Below, in pieces: positions 1-9,050 of a stretch of 64,000 bases of DNA. Origin of the DNA: SXOA01 sp051004015 (lineage in GTDB: Bacteria; Planctomycetota; Planctomycetia; Pirellulales; Pirellulaceae); contig JBPCKT010000053.1 in NCBI GenBank assembly GCA_051004015.1, positions 1 to 64,000 of the forward strand, read 5' to 3'. The notes beneath the pieces were generated by a model that worked only from the letters and a program-made list of their open reading frames with translations, was not told the DNA's origin and searched no databases. The translations under genes were made by a program, and so were the position numbers. Each line of letters opens with the position of its first letter. Within the stretch, counting starts at the first letter, position 1.

Positions 1-220
<220 letters not shown>

Positions 221-1006
221 ATGGAAACATGCAAGCGAGTGCGGCTCTTGGGGGTGGAGATTGACCCTCTGCGGATGAGCGAGGCGGTGGAGCAGATTCT
301 GGCCTGGACGCGGGAGCGGACGGGAACCTGCCGATTCGTCGTGACGCCGAACGTGGACCACGTGGTGCTGTTGCGGCATCATGTGGGGCTGAAGGCGGCT
401 TACAAACATGCCGACCTGATTCTGGCGGATGGAACGCCCGTCGTTTGGGCGGCCCGCCTCTTGAAGCGGCCTTTGCCGGAGAAGGTGCCGGGGTCGGACC
501 TGGTTCCCGCTCTCTTTGCTGCGATTCCGGCGTTCGAGCCGCGCCGTGTATTCCTCCTTGGTGCCGGCCCCGGCGTCGCCGAGCGTGCCGCCGTCCGCAT
601 CAGTGAACGCTGGCCAGCGGTCAAAATCGCCGGCTGCTACAGCCCGCCCATGGGATTCGAAAAGGACGCGGCGGAGAACGAGAACATCCTGGCTCGCATC
701 GCCCAGGCCGCGCCGGACATCCTGATTGTCGGACTCGGCGCACCCAAGCAAGAACTCTGGGTCCACGAGAACCGCGCACGTATCCAGGCTTCTGCGGCCC
801 TCTGCGTGGGCGCCACCATCGATTTTCTCGCCGGCGAAAAACCCCGCGCTCCACTCTGGATGCGCCGCAGCGGGCTGGAATGGCTGCACCGCGTCTGGTC
901 TGAACCTCGTCGGCTCGCCCTGCGCTACGCCAAGGGCGCCTGGGTCTTTCCGCAGCTTGTCGTCAAGGACTGGTGGCGAGGAGGACGCGAGCCGTCGCTG
1001 ACGTAA
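221..1006 (+). CDS. WecG/TagA/CpsF family glycosyltransferase
   Basis: This 261-residue protein belongs to the GT26 family, which adds an N-acetylhexosamine-type sugar to a membrane-bound prenyl diphosphate-linked acceptor in surface polysaccharide assembly. Visible family motifs are NVDHVVLL near residue 46, ADGTPVVWA near 70, GAPKQELW near 172, and the C-terminal VGATIDFLAGEK followed by RAPLW and GLEWLHRVWSEPRR. The length is normal for the family, which lacks a membrane span. The ATG at 221 has a GGGGAGCG sequence about 6 bases upstream. The exact donor and acceptor cannot be told from sequence. It lies 42 bp before a BatA-type gene, an unusual neighbour. Confidence 0.9.
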   Translation: METCKRVRLLGVEIDPLRMSEAVEQILAWTRERTGTCRFVVTPNVDHVVLLRHHVGLKAAYKHADLILADGTPVVWAARLLKRPLPEKVPGSDLVPALFAAIPAFEPRRVFLLGAGPGVAERAAVRISERWPAVKIAGCYSPPMGFEKDAAENENILARIAQAAPDILIVGLGAPKQELWVHENRARIQASAALCVGATIDFLAGEKPRAPLWMRRSGLEWLHRVWSEPRRLALRYAKGAWVFPQLVVKDWWRGGREPSLT

Positions 1007-1048
1007 TCGCCCATAGCAGCCCCGCGGCCGGTTTGTTAGAACGAACTT

Positions 1049-3466
1049 ATGGCCTTTCTGAACGTGTCGCTGCTCCTGGGGGGAGCTTTCTTCGCTATCC
1101 CCGTCATCCTGCATCTGATCATGCGGCAGAAGCCGAAGCACCTGGTGTTTCCGGCTGTCAGATTCGTCAAGGAGCGGCGAGAATCCAACACGCGGCGGCT
1201 GCAACTGCGTCACTGGCTGCTGCTGGCTCTGCGCTGTGCGGCAGTGATTATTCCGGCTCTGGCGCTCGCGCGGCCCAGCGTGGCTTCGGCGATGTGGGGA
1301 AATTACTTTGCTCTCGGCGCGATGGGGCTGGCTTTCGCCGCCGTGCTGCTGTTCCTTTACGTGGCGGCCGTTCGCAAACTCTCGCGCTATCTCGTCGGAG
1401 GTCTCGCTCTACTGGCCACGCTCCTCGGCGCGGTCATTCTCTTCACCGGCATCCGGGCGCTGATCGGCGGCAAGCCGGTGCTGGGGGACCAGGAAGCGCC
1501 GGTCGCCGCGGTCCTCGTCATCGATACCTCCCCCCGCATGGAATTCCGCCAGGACAACAAGCGGCGGCTGGAGGTGGCGCAGGAAACGGCAGCCTGGCTC
1601 ATCAAGCAATTGCCGGGGGACAGCGAAGTGGCCGTGGTGGACTCGCGCCCCGGAGCCGCCAGCTTTGCCATCGACCGGACCGCCGCCGAGAAAGCCATCG
1701 AGCGACTTCGCCCCACGGGCACCCCGCGACTGCTGGTCGAAGTGCTGACCGCTGCCGTGCAGCTCGTGGAGCAGAAACAGCAGTCTCGCAAGGAAATCTA
1801 CGTCCTCAGCGACCTAACCGAGGCCGCCTGGAAAACCTCGCAGCCCGCTGAAATCCAAAAGACTCTCACCGACCACCCGCAAGTGCAGCTTTATGTCATC
1901 GACGTCGGCAGCGAGCGGCCGAAGAATTTTTCCTTAGGCGACCTGCAGCTTTCCAGCCAGGTCTTGCCGCCGCAGGGACAGCTCACCATCCAGACGCAGG
2001 TGAACTCCGCCGGCGTGGGCGGGGCGAAGACCGTGGAACTTTTGCTCGAACAACCCAACCTCACGCTCCCCATCATTCGCAACGGCAAGGTGGTGCTCCC
2101 CACTGCCGAGCTTCGCGGCAAAGAGACCGTGCAGCTTGACCCCGGCGGTTCGCAGCAAGTCAAATTCGTCGTGAACAAGCTCCCCAGCGGTTCCACGCAA
2201 GGGCTCATTCGCCTCGTCGGCGAAGACGGCCTGGCCCTCGACGACGTGCGGCACTTCGCCATCGAGGTCCAGCCGGACTGGCCCGTGCTGGTTGTCGCCC
2301 CGCCGGGGGTGAAGACCGGAACGCAGGTTGCCGCCCTCCGGGGAAACACCAGGGCCAAATTCCAAGTCTCCGTCCTCTCCCAGGAAGAGCTCATTAACCG
2401 CGACCTGAGCAGCTACCGCGCCGTCTGCCTGATGGACCCGCTGTCGCTTCCGGCCGAAGTCTGGGAAAAGCTCGCCGCTTATGCCGAAAAGGGAAACGGC
2501 CTGGCCATTCTGCTCGGGCATAACGCCTCGCCCCTCACGTCATTCCAGGAAGAGGCCGCGGTGAAGGTGCTCGGCGGCAAGCTCACGCGGCAGACGCGGA
2601 GCGGCGGCGACTTGTACGTCGCGCCGTCATCGTACGATCATCCCATACTGGCCCCGTTCCGCGAGATTGAGGCCAACGTGCCATGGAACGACTTCCCGGT
2701 CTACTATCATTGGAATCTCGACGAGCTCGCCCCCACCGCCCGCACCATCATCCCCTACGGGAACAACAAGCCGGCACTCGTGGAAAATGGCCTCGGCCGT
2801 GGCAAGGTGCTGGTGCTGACCACGCCGCTCACTGACCCGTTGCAGCCCCGCGGCCGGCCCTGCTGGAATGAGCTGTGGTTTGGAAGCGAGGCCTGGCCCG
2901 CTTTCATGCTTTGGAATGAGATGCTCGTCTACCTCGTCGGCACTGGCGAAGTGCGGCTGAACTATCAGACCGGCGAGACTGCCGTGCTGACGAACGACCC
3001 GGCGGTGTTCCCGGAGCGGTATCAGCTCTTCACGCCCCTCGACGAACCGGTCGACGTGCTGGCCCGGGACGAGCGAGTGACGGTCCGCTTCACCGACAAT
3101 CCCGGAGCCTATCGCCTCCGCGGCCAGCGCGGCGGCCCCCTGGTCCGCGGCTTTGCGGTCAACTTGCCGGCGGACCTGGGCGATCTCACCCGCCTGCCGA
3201 AAGAGAAGCTGGAAGAACTCCTCGGCAAAGACCGCTTCCAATTCGCCCGCAGCCGCGAAGAGATCAACCGGGCCGTCGGAGCGGACCGCATCGGCAGCGA
3301 ATTCTACCCCCTCCTCGTCACACTGCTGGCCCTGGTCCTGGGGCTGGAGCAGACGCTGGCGAACAGGTTTTATCGGGAAGAAGGGGGCTGGGGACTGGGG
3401 ACTGGGGGCTGGGGAAATACTGTCCGTATAGCACCCCCGCCTTCTTCCCCAGCCCCCAGTCCCTAA
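1049..3466 (+). CDS. BatA-domain / VWA membrane protein
   Basis: This 805-residue protein starts with the BatA N-terminal region: a first membrane segment at about residues 3-24, then HLVFPAVRFV, then a second segment at 54-75. Two more hydrophobic segments follow at about 85-135. A von Willebrand A-like domain begins near 150; its metal site reads DTSPRM, so the second serine of a canonical DxSxS is replaced. A final membrane segment lies near 755-777. Such proteins sit in planctomycete MoxR/DUF58/BatA clusters, but neither MoxR nor DUF58 is visible upstream. From about residue 779 the tail (W/G-rich, then P/S-rich) is encoded by a large GGGGACTGGGG-type inverted repeat, so it is probably not part of the ancestral protein. 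Confidence 0.85.
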   Translation: MAFLNVSLLLGGAFFAIPVILHLIMRQKPKHLVFPAVRFVKERRESNTRRLQLRHWLLLALRCAAVIIPALALARPSVASAMWGNYFALGAMGLAFAAVLLFLYVAAVRKLSRYLVGGLALLATLLGAVILFTGIRALIGGKPVLGDQEAPVAAVLVIDTSPRMEFRQDNKRRLEVAQETAAWLIKQLPGDSEVAVVDSRPGAASFAIDRTAAEKAIERLRPTGTPRLLVEVLTAAVQLVEQKQQSRKEIYVLSDLTEAAWKTSQPAEIQKTLTDHPQVQLYVIDVGSERPKNFSLGDLQLSSQVLPPQGQLTIQTQVNSAGVGGAKTVELLLEQPNLTLPIIRNGKVVLPTAELRGKETVQLDPGGSQQVKFVVNKLPSGSTQGLIRLVGEDGLALDDVRHFAIEVQPDWPVLVVAPPGVKTGTQVAALRGNTRAKFQVSVLSQEELINRDLSSYRAVCLMDPLSLPAEVWEKLAAYAEKGNGLAILLGHNASPLTSFQEEAAVKVLGGKLTRQTRSGGDLYVAPSSYDHPILAPFREIEANVPWNDFPVYYHWNLDELAPTARTIIPYGNNKPALVENGLGRGKVLVLTTPLTDPLQPRGRPCWNELWFGSEAWPAFMLWNEMLVYLVGTGEVRLNYQTGETAVLTNDPAVFPERYQLFTPLDEPVDVLARDERVTVRFTDNPGAYRLRGQRGGPLVRGFAVNLPADLGDLTRLPKEKLEELLGKDRFQFARSREEINRAVGADRIGSEFYPLLVTLLALVLGLEQTLANRFYREEGGWGLGTGGWGNTVRIAPPPSSPAPSP

Positions 3467-3488
3467 TCCCCAGCCCCTAGTCCCCCCC
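3383..3488. repeat. Inverted repeat of the GGGGACTGGGGGCTGGGG family
   Basis: The left arm (3383-3416) and right arm (3445-3488) are near-complementary over more than 30 bases and flank a loop of about 28 bases. The element encodes the C-terminus of the BatA-type protein and runs up to the ATG at 3489, so the next gene has C-rich repeat sequence where a Shine-Dalgarno would be. Related single arms occur at 15433-15467, 18418-18455 and 48995-49020. Confidence 0.85.
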
Positions 3489-5759
3489 ATGTCCTCCTTC
3501 AGCACCGAGCCCGTCTTCGACAGCTACCTGGCCGTCGCGCTGATCGTGCTGGGGCTGTCATCGCTGCTCTTCTTCGGGCCGCGGTTTGGCCGCGTCACGC
3601 CGGTACGGCGAGCCGTGCTGATTGGTCTGCGATTGCTGGTCATCCTGCTGGTGCTGCTGGTGCTGCTCCAGCCCACGAAGATCACGACGGTCAAGACGAA
3701 GCGGACCAGCGTGCTGCTGGTCCTCTTTGATGTCAGTCGCTCCATGCAGCTTCCCAGCGGCGGCGGCAGCTCGGACGCCAGTCGCTGGCAGGCGCAGAAA
3801 GCCCTCCTCGAAAAGGCCCAGCCGAAGTTTGTCGCGCTCGCGGCTAATCACGACCTCAAGTTCTTCGCCTTCGACTCGCGACTGCACCCCATCGAGCAGT
3901 CCGGCGGCAAATTCAAAGTCCCCGAAAAGCCCGAGGGCATGTCGTCGGACTACGGCACGCCCCTCTACGACGCGGTGCGCGGCGAGCAAGGCCGCCGCCT
4001 GGCCGGAGTCATCCTGCTCGGCGACGGCCGGCACACTGCCTACGCCCCGCAAATCGAAGTCCAAGAAGCAGGTCGCTCCCTGCGAGACAATTTCGCCGCC
4101 CCGCTCTACACGGTCCCCTTCGGACCCGCCGCCGACGCCGCCTCCGCCCGCGACGTGGCGGTCGAACGCCTGGACGAGCAGTTCACGGTCTTTGTCAAGA
4201 ACGAGCTGCTGGTGAAAGGGCTCGTCCGTATCCGGGGCTACGTCAAGAAGGACATCCCGGTCGAGCTGGAGCTGGTCGATTCCATGGTCCAAAAGCAGGC
4301 GATTGGGAAGAAAAGCATCCGGGCCGACGAAGACGGCCGGCAGGTGGAGGTCGCCTTCACCTTCACGCCGCAACAGCCGGGTCACTATCGGCTCTACCTC
4401 AAGGCGGAGACGCAACTGGGGGAATTGGTCGCCAAGAACAACGAGCTTTCGGCCTATCTGACCGTGCTGGAAGGGGGCCTTCGCGTCCTCTATCTCGACG
4501 GCGAGAAGTGGCACGAGCAGCGGTTTCTGCGGGCCTCGCTGAACGCCTCGCCGGACATCGAGCTCGACGATCGCATCATCGACCGCCGCAATCGCAACGC
4601 CATCGACATCACCGACGACGTCCGCAAAGGGCGTTACGACGCTTTCATCCTCCGCGACCTGGACGCCACTCTATTAACAGCCGAGAGTCTGCAACTGCTC
4701 GCCGACCAGATTGCGGCTGGCAAGGGGCTGTTGATGCTTGGCGGGAGTGAAGGCTCTTTCGGCTTTGGGCATTATCAGGATACGCCGCTGGGCGCCGCGC
4801 TGCCGATTGAGTTCGATGAGCTCGAAGGGCGACCCAATCTGGGCGCGGGAATAGACCGCTTCTTCCTTCATGGGCCGTTGCCGCTCGTCCCGGTCGGAAC
4901 GCATCCGCTCACGCGCCTCGCCCCCGATGCCGATAACGCCGCTACCTGGAAAAAACTGCCGCCGCTGAAGTGGGCGCACAAATTCAAGGATGTGAAAGAG
5001 GGGCCGGGCGTCCGCATTCTGTTGGAAACACCTAAGCACGAGCCGCTGCTCGTCTCCGGCGAGTTCGGCAGCGGGCGGGTCCTCGCCTTCGCCGGGGAAT
5101 CGACCTACCTCTGGCCGATGCACGGCTTTGAAAAGGAGCACAAGCGGTTCTGGCGGCAGGTGGTTCTCTGGCTGGTGAAGCGGGACGACCTGAACAAGGA
5201 CGACGTCTGGATCAAGCTCGACCAGCGGCGATACAACCCCGGCAGCCGCGTCGTCATCACGACGGGCGCGCGCACCAGCACAGGGGACGTGGTCAGCGGA
5301 GCAACGCTCGAAACCACCATCGAGCTGCCGAGCAAGAAAAAGCAGCCCCTCAGGCTCACCAAGGACAAGGACGGCAACTTCACCGGCTTTCTGGAAGTCA
5401 CTGAGCCCGGCGACTACAACGTGGAAACCTCCGCCACCGCCGCCGGCAAACCACTGGGCAAGGCCCGGGCCGAGTTCATGGTCTTCGACCGGGACGTGGA
5501 ACTCTCCAACCCCGCCGCCGACCCCGACCAGCTCGCCTCGCTGGCCGCCTGGACGAAGCAAGACGGCGGCAAGCTCGTCCAGCCTGAGCAATTCTCCGCC
5601 CTCCTCGACGAGCTGGCCGCCAAGCCCCCCGAGTACGAAGAGCGCCAAACCAAATGGAAGCTCGGCAGCACCCCCGCCGACGCCTGGCCCCTGTTCCTGC
5701 TCCTCACCGGCCTGCTCACCGTGGAATGGTTTTTCCGGAAGAAGTGGGGACTGGTGTAG
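3489..5759 (+). CDS. VWA-domain membrane protein with glutamine-amidotransferase-like domain
   Basis: This 756-residue protein has two N-terminal membrane spans (about 13-34 and 43-62), a VWA domain starting near 78 with an intact MIDAS motif DVSRSM, and an Ig-like/CARDB-type stretch around 240-325. A class-I amidotransferase-like fold begins at GLRVLYLDGEK (about 327) and contains GKGLLMLGGSEGSFG. A last membrane span lies at 733-750. This arrangement is typical of planctomycete VWA proteins encoded next to BatA proteins. No catalytic amidotransferase cysteine is apparent, so the domain is probably structural. It starts 22 bp after the upstream gene with no visible Shine-Dalgarno. Confidence 0.85.
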   Translation: MSSFSTEPVFDSYLAVALIVLGLSSLLFFGPRFGRVTPVRRAVLIGLRLLVILLVLLVLLQPTKITTVKTKRTSVLLVLFDVSRSMQLPSGGGSSDASRWQAQKALLEKAQPKFVALAANHDLKFFAFDSRLHPIEQSGGKFKVPEKPEGMSSDYGTPLYDAVRGEQGRRLAGVILLGDGRHTAYAPQIEVQEAGRSLRDNFAAPLYTVPFGPAADAASARDVAVERLDEQFTVFVKNELLVKGLVRIRGYVKKDIPVELELVDSMVQKQAIGKKSIRADEDGRQVEVAFTFTPQQPGHYRLYLKAETQLGELVAKNNELSAYLTVLEGGLRVLYLDGEKWHEQRFLRASLNASPDIELDDRIIDRRNRNAIDITDDVRKGRYDAFILRDLDATLLTAESLQLLADQIAAGKGLLMLGGSEGSFGFGHYQDTPLGAALPIEFDELEGRPNLGAGIDRFFLHGPLPLVPVGTHPLTRLAPDADNAATWKKLPPLKWAHKFKDVKEGPGVRILLETPKHEPLLVSGEFGSGRVLAFAGESTYLWPMHGFEKEHKRFWRQVVLWLVKRDDLNKDDVWIKLDQRRYNPGSRVVITTGARTSTGDVVSGATLETTIELPSKKKQPLRLTKDKDGNFTGFLEVTEPGDYNVETSATAAGKPLGKARAEFMVFDRDVELSNPAADPDQLASLAAWTKQDGGKLVQPEQFSALLDELAAKPPEYEERQTKWKLGSTPADAWPLFLLLTGLLTVEWFFRKKWGLV

Positions 5760-5870
5760 CCACTGCACTCAGCACTGGCTGCCGAAACGACACCATGTTT
5801 TTTCCAAGCGGCTAAGTCGCCGACATCGGGTCGCATGGCAGTCACCCAGCCGTTCCGGTAAAATATCAGC

Positions 5871-6629
5871 ATGATCTTGCACCGCAGCGCAACGGAGGTT
5901 TCCGACTGGCCTAGTCTCTCTCGCGCGCCAATAGTCGAAGGGCTTATTGACATTCGCGTAGAAAAATCTGCTGCGGTGAGCGTGCAAGTGCTAAAGAATG
6001 CCGCCGATGAGCTGGCGGAAGAGTTTCCATCCAGAAAGGAACGTCGCATCTGGATGGGACAGATCAGCCTCTCTCAGGCAGCGGCCGCAAGCATTTCGAC
6101 GTCCGCCGAGGGGCCGGACGGAATCATCCTGCACACGGCGGACGAAAAATGGGTGGCGCAGTTTCGGCTGGATGGCTTCACATTTTCGCGGTTGAATCCC
6201 TATACAAATTGGGATGAGCTCAGAGCGAAGGCGGCCGAACTGTGGGCTAAGTATCAGGCCGCCGCTCAGCCGTCCAAGATTGTTCGCGTCGCCACTCGCT
6301 TTATCAACCGCATCCCGCTGCCGCCGGGAGAGTCCTTTGAAAAGACCTTCTCGACGACGTTTTCGCTCTCGCCCGAACTGCCACAGGCCGTCGCCGGATT
6401 TCTCCTGCGGGTCGTCATTCCCTTCGAGCAGGAACAGGCCGTGGCAATCGTCACGCAGTCGCTGGAGGGGGGCGGGACGGAGTGCCTCTTCGACCTGGAT
6501 GTATTCGCGGAGCAGCCCGAGGGATTCTCGTCGGAGGCAGCTTGGGACAGGCTGGAAAGTCTGCGCGACCTCAAGAACCGGTTGTTCTTCGGCAGTCTCA
6601 CGCCCGAAGCATTGGAAGGATTCAAATGA
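5871..6629 (+). CDS. TIGR04255 family protein
   Basis: This 252-residue protein is of unknown function. The N-terminus SRAPIVEGLIDIRVEKS matches the signature of the TIGR04255 family (a proline followed by an E-x-x-I-D-I stretch), and the length fits. A middle segment, TRFINRIPLPPG, also fits the family. It is predicted to be soluble, with no signal peptide or membrane span. It is the first gene of a three-gene unit: its TGA overlaps the ATG of the next gene (ATGATG at 6626-6631), which suggests translational coupling. The function of the family is unresolved. Confidence 0.8.
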   Translation: MILHRSATEVSDWPSLSRAPIVEGLIDIRVEKSAAVSVQVLKNAADELAEEFPSRKERRIWMGQISLSQAAAASISTSAEGPDGIILHTADEKWVAQFRLDGFTFSRLNPYTNWDELRAKAAELWAKYQAAAQPSKIVRVATRFINRIPLPPGESFEKTFSTTFSLSPELPQAVAGFLLRVVIPFEQEQAVAIVTQSLEGGGTECLFDLDVFAEQPEGFSSEAAWDRLESLRDLKNRLFFGSLTPEALEGFK

Positions 6630-7102
6630 TGTCCACATCGCCGATAAAACGCGCTCCAACGCCGCTTAACGGCGGATCGGTGAAATTTGCCGGCAACCTG
6701 CTTCTGGCCGTTTCCGCGCTGGGAGCGAGCCCGCAGTCCATTCAGCTTCAACGGCAACTCTCCGAACTGGCACTCGACAGCACGCGGCCCGCATCTAGCA
6801 CTCGGACCAGCCGCCGGGAGCGTTTTGGACAATTGGCGCACCAGTGGCGTAGTGATACGCAGTGGCTCTCGTCAACTACTGACATCGCCATGCATCCGGG
6901 GTATCAAGCGATCATAGGGATGGGCCGAGATGCGCTCCCATTGATTTTGGAAGACCTTGGCAAAAACTCCGGCCACTGGTATTGGGCGCTCAAGGCCATC
7001 TCCAATGAGGATCCTGTACCGCCGAGCGACCGCGGTGCGGTGAAGAAAATGAAGGAAGCCTGGCTTCGTTGGGGCAAGGCTAAGGGGATCATTTCGGCAT
7101 GA
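6626..7102 (+). CDS. Conserved protein of the TIGR04255/DUF7689 cluster
   Basis: This protein has 158 residues if the first of two adjacent ATG codons (6626, 6629) is used; both overlap the stop codon of the preceding gene. The N-terminal 45 residues look variable. The C-terminal half has a recognisable conserved pattern, with YQAIIGMGRDALPLIL followed by HWYWALKAIS and EDPVP, ending in a K/W-rich helix. I recognise this as a common companion of DUF7689 proteins but know no function for it. The next gene starts inside its last codons (ATGA at 7099). Confidence 0.75.
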   Translation: MMSTSPIKRAPTPLNGGSVKFAGNLLLAVSALGASPQSIQLQRQLSELALDSTRPASSTRTSRRERFGQLAHQWRSDTQWLSSTTDIAMHPGYQAIIGMGRDALPLILEDLGKNSGHWYWALKAISNEDPVPPSDRGAVKKMKEAWLRWGKAKGIISA

Positions 7103-7545
7103 CATTCGATCAGTGGCTGCCTCTGCTTCAGCCTAAATTCCCGCAACTGACTGCGGCGAACAGCCGCCTTACCAGCCCGGCGGACGAGGAATACAACTGC
7201 ATCGCCTGGGCTGCTGAGAATTCGGATCGCTGGTGGTGGCCGGATGGACAACAGCAGTTTTATTGGCCGCCAAGCGTGTCACGTGTGGAAACTCTGGCCG
7301 CCTTTGTGGAGGCGTACGGAACTCTTGGATATCGCGAGCGCACGGGGGCGGCGCTGGAGGTGGGCAAACAAAAAGTCGCCATCTATGCCAGCCCGCAGGG
7401 CAAGCCAACCCATGCCGCCCGTCAGCGGCCCGATGGCTGGTGGGCCAGCAAGCTGGGCCAAATCATCGACATCGAGCACGTGCTCTCGGCAGTTGAAGGG
7501 CCAATATACGGCGCGGTTGCGGTTGTGCTCGCTCGTTCGCTTTGA
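7099..7545 (+). CDS. DUF7689-type protein
   Basis: This 148-residue soluble protein carries the hallmark EYNCIAWAA motif (residues about 34-42), then WWWP, YWPP and a C-terminal PTHAARQRPDGWW / SKLGQIIDIEH pattern. The Cys, and the His in the PTHAA motif, are candidates for a catalytic or metal-binding pair, although no activity has been established that I know of. It overlaps the upstream gene by 4 bp, and the three genes 5871-7545 look like one transcription unit. Confidence 0.75.
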   Translation: MTFDQWLPLLQPKFPQLTAANSRLTSPADEEYNCIAWAAENSDRWWWPDGQQQFYWPPSVSRVETLAAFVEAYGTLGYRERTGAALEVGKQKVAIYASPQGKPTHAARQRPDGWWASKLGQIIDIEHVLSAVEGPIYGAVAVVLARSL

Positions 7546-7858
7546 TGGTGTCACACAGCTTGCGCGTCAGGCTGGTGTAGAAAGAGCCGCGACAAATCGG
7601 CTGACCCGGCATGGCCCTGACGCCGGAGCTACAATCGATGTTCTGGCAAAGCCTTTGGAGTTTGACGCTGCTCCTCGAGGCTGCTAGTTTATCAAGCGCG
7701 GGCGCGAGGGAATAACTAGTTCATCGCATTCACGACGGGAGTATCCAATGACCAACGAGCTGGTGCCGGAGTCGAGGGCATAAAGGCACGCCAAATGTGG
7801 CGCGGAGACTGTTGTCAGCGGCGAAGCTTTTTCCGTTGTCTCGAACCCACTGGCCGAC
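7546..7858. other. Intergenic region, nothing recognised
   Basis: These 313 bases contain no convincing reading frame, RNA or repeat. Confidence 0.5.
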
Positions 7859-8218
7859 ATGACGAGAACATGGTGCACGCCGTGTAACGCATTCTTTCCG
7901 GTTTCAGAATACGTCTGGGCCGACTCCGGCGAGAAGATCGTGGATTACTACAGCAGACACAGCGCGAAGGCTACCGCACTCGACCGATTCTTGTGCTCCA
8001 AGGTGTTTCTGATCGCATCCGTCGTTGTCGGTGGCCTCGTCGGGCTTGCCGTGGGATATGCGTTAATGCGAAATGGCGCTTGGGGACAGCGACTATTGGT
8101 CTGCGGGGTCCTTGCGTTCCTGGGAGTCTTTGCCGCGGCAGCCTTGAATGTTTCCGTCATCTCGAAGGTGATGGTGAAGCGAGTCTGTGGTGTCGCTGAT
8201 ACACGAACGCTGAAGTAA
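7859..8218 (+). CDS. Small membrane protein with a CxxC head
   Basis: This 119-residue protein begins with a CTPC pair (residues 6-9) that may be half of a metal site. Two hydrophobic segments follow, at about 50-68 and 80-100. I do not recognise the family. There is no clear ribosome binding site before the ATG at 7859, and the gene stands alone between accessory sequences. The composition is consistent with a real membrane protein, but confidence is moderate. Confidence 0.5.
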   Translation: MTRTWCTPCNAFFPVSEYVWADSGEKIVDYYSRHSAKATALDRFLCSKVFLIASVVVGGLVGLAVGYALMRNGAWGQRLLVCGVLAFLGVFAAAALNVSVISKVMVKRVCGVADTRTLK

Positions 8219-9050
8219 GTACTTCCGCGACGAACAAGCGGCAGAACGTGAGCGGCGGCCCGCGTCCCTCTTGAGCCAACGTCTTCCAGCCGCCACCAGG
8301 TTAACCGAGTCGTTCGGCGGCAGAGGGCGCGCGGTGGGACTGACAGGAAAATGGGGGGCAGGTGCATAAAAGGGCGTCCCAGGAATTTCCGGAATTCTGG
8401 TGGACAGGGGCTTGCCTGTGCCAACCTGCGTGTATAAACTTACGTACAGTATATAGTGGAGCTGCGCGTTGAGGCCAAGTAGGGCGGGAATGAGGATTTG
8501 AGATCTGAAATTTGAGATTTGAGACGGGTCAGTGGGAGAGGTGAACGGATACTCGGACACGGAGGACAAAAGAGCAGAAATGGAGGGGGCGAATACCCCC
8601 CCGGTGTTGAATTAGAGGGAGGCTAATTCATCACAGACCCCTGTTTTGCATGCCGTGGGGGGTGATGAATCGGGGGGGTGCGGATTCAACAGGCAGGTGG
8701 AGAAGGAAATGACGAAACTCGAATGGCGAATGACGAAAGGAAGAGCGTCTTTTCATTCGACATTCGGAATTCGAATCTCGTCATTCTCCAGCATTTGTTC
8801 TTTGACAATTTGGTTGTAATGGAATAAAATGTGATGCTAAGAGGCTTGGCGATTGTGTAACTGTGATTGAAAAACAGATTATAAAATCGCTGATAGTTCC
8901 CCCGGAGGAGGGAGGGGTTTGGTGTATCAAGAAAAGCGATTGATGGACACCGGACTTGAACCATGGTTCGGCGGAAGTGCCTTCTAGGCAAGGAGTTGTG
9001 GGCACAGACGCGATGCTGATACAGGCGAAAACTGTATCAAGAAAACGGTA
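8219..9050. other. Gene-poor region with repeats
   Basis: There is no supported gene over about 830 bases. It contains an AAATCTCAAATC-type repeat in reverse orientation (8495-8524) and an 85-base palindromic element (8606-8690). An AT-richer stretch (8755-8900) and two copies of GTATCAAGAAAA (within 8920-9045) are also present. This looks like decayed accessory DNA next to the IS3 remnant. Confidence 0.6.
8606..8690. repeat. 85-base palindromic element, copy 1
   Basis: It starts with GTTGAAT and ends with ATTCAAC, with an inner perfect stem GAATTAG/CTAATTC. It is the same length as the element at 21845-21929. When one copy is reversed they share the order GTTGAAT, a GGAGG-type block, a CCCC block, TTTT, GGTG and GGGGGG, then ATTCAAC, which suggests one family. 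Confidence 0.65.

Noticed and set aside
8935..9005. tRNA-like sequence on the minus strand (a GGTTCAAGTCC-type T-loop).
   Set aside because: The T stem pairs poorly and no matching 5' acceptor arm is found at the right distance.
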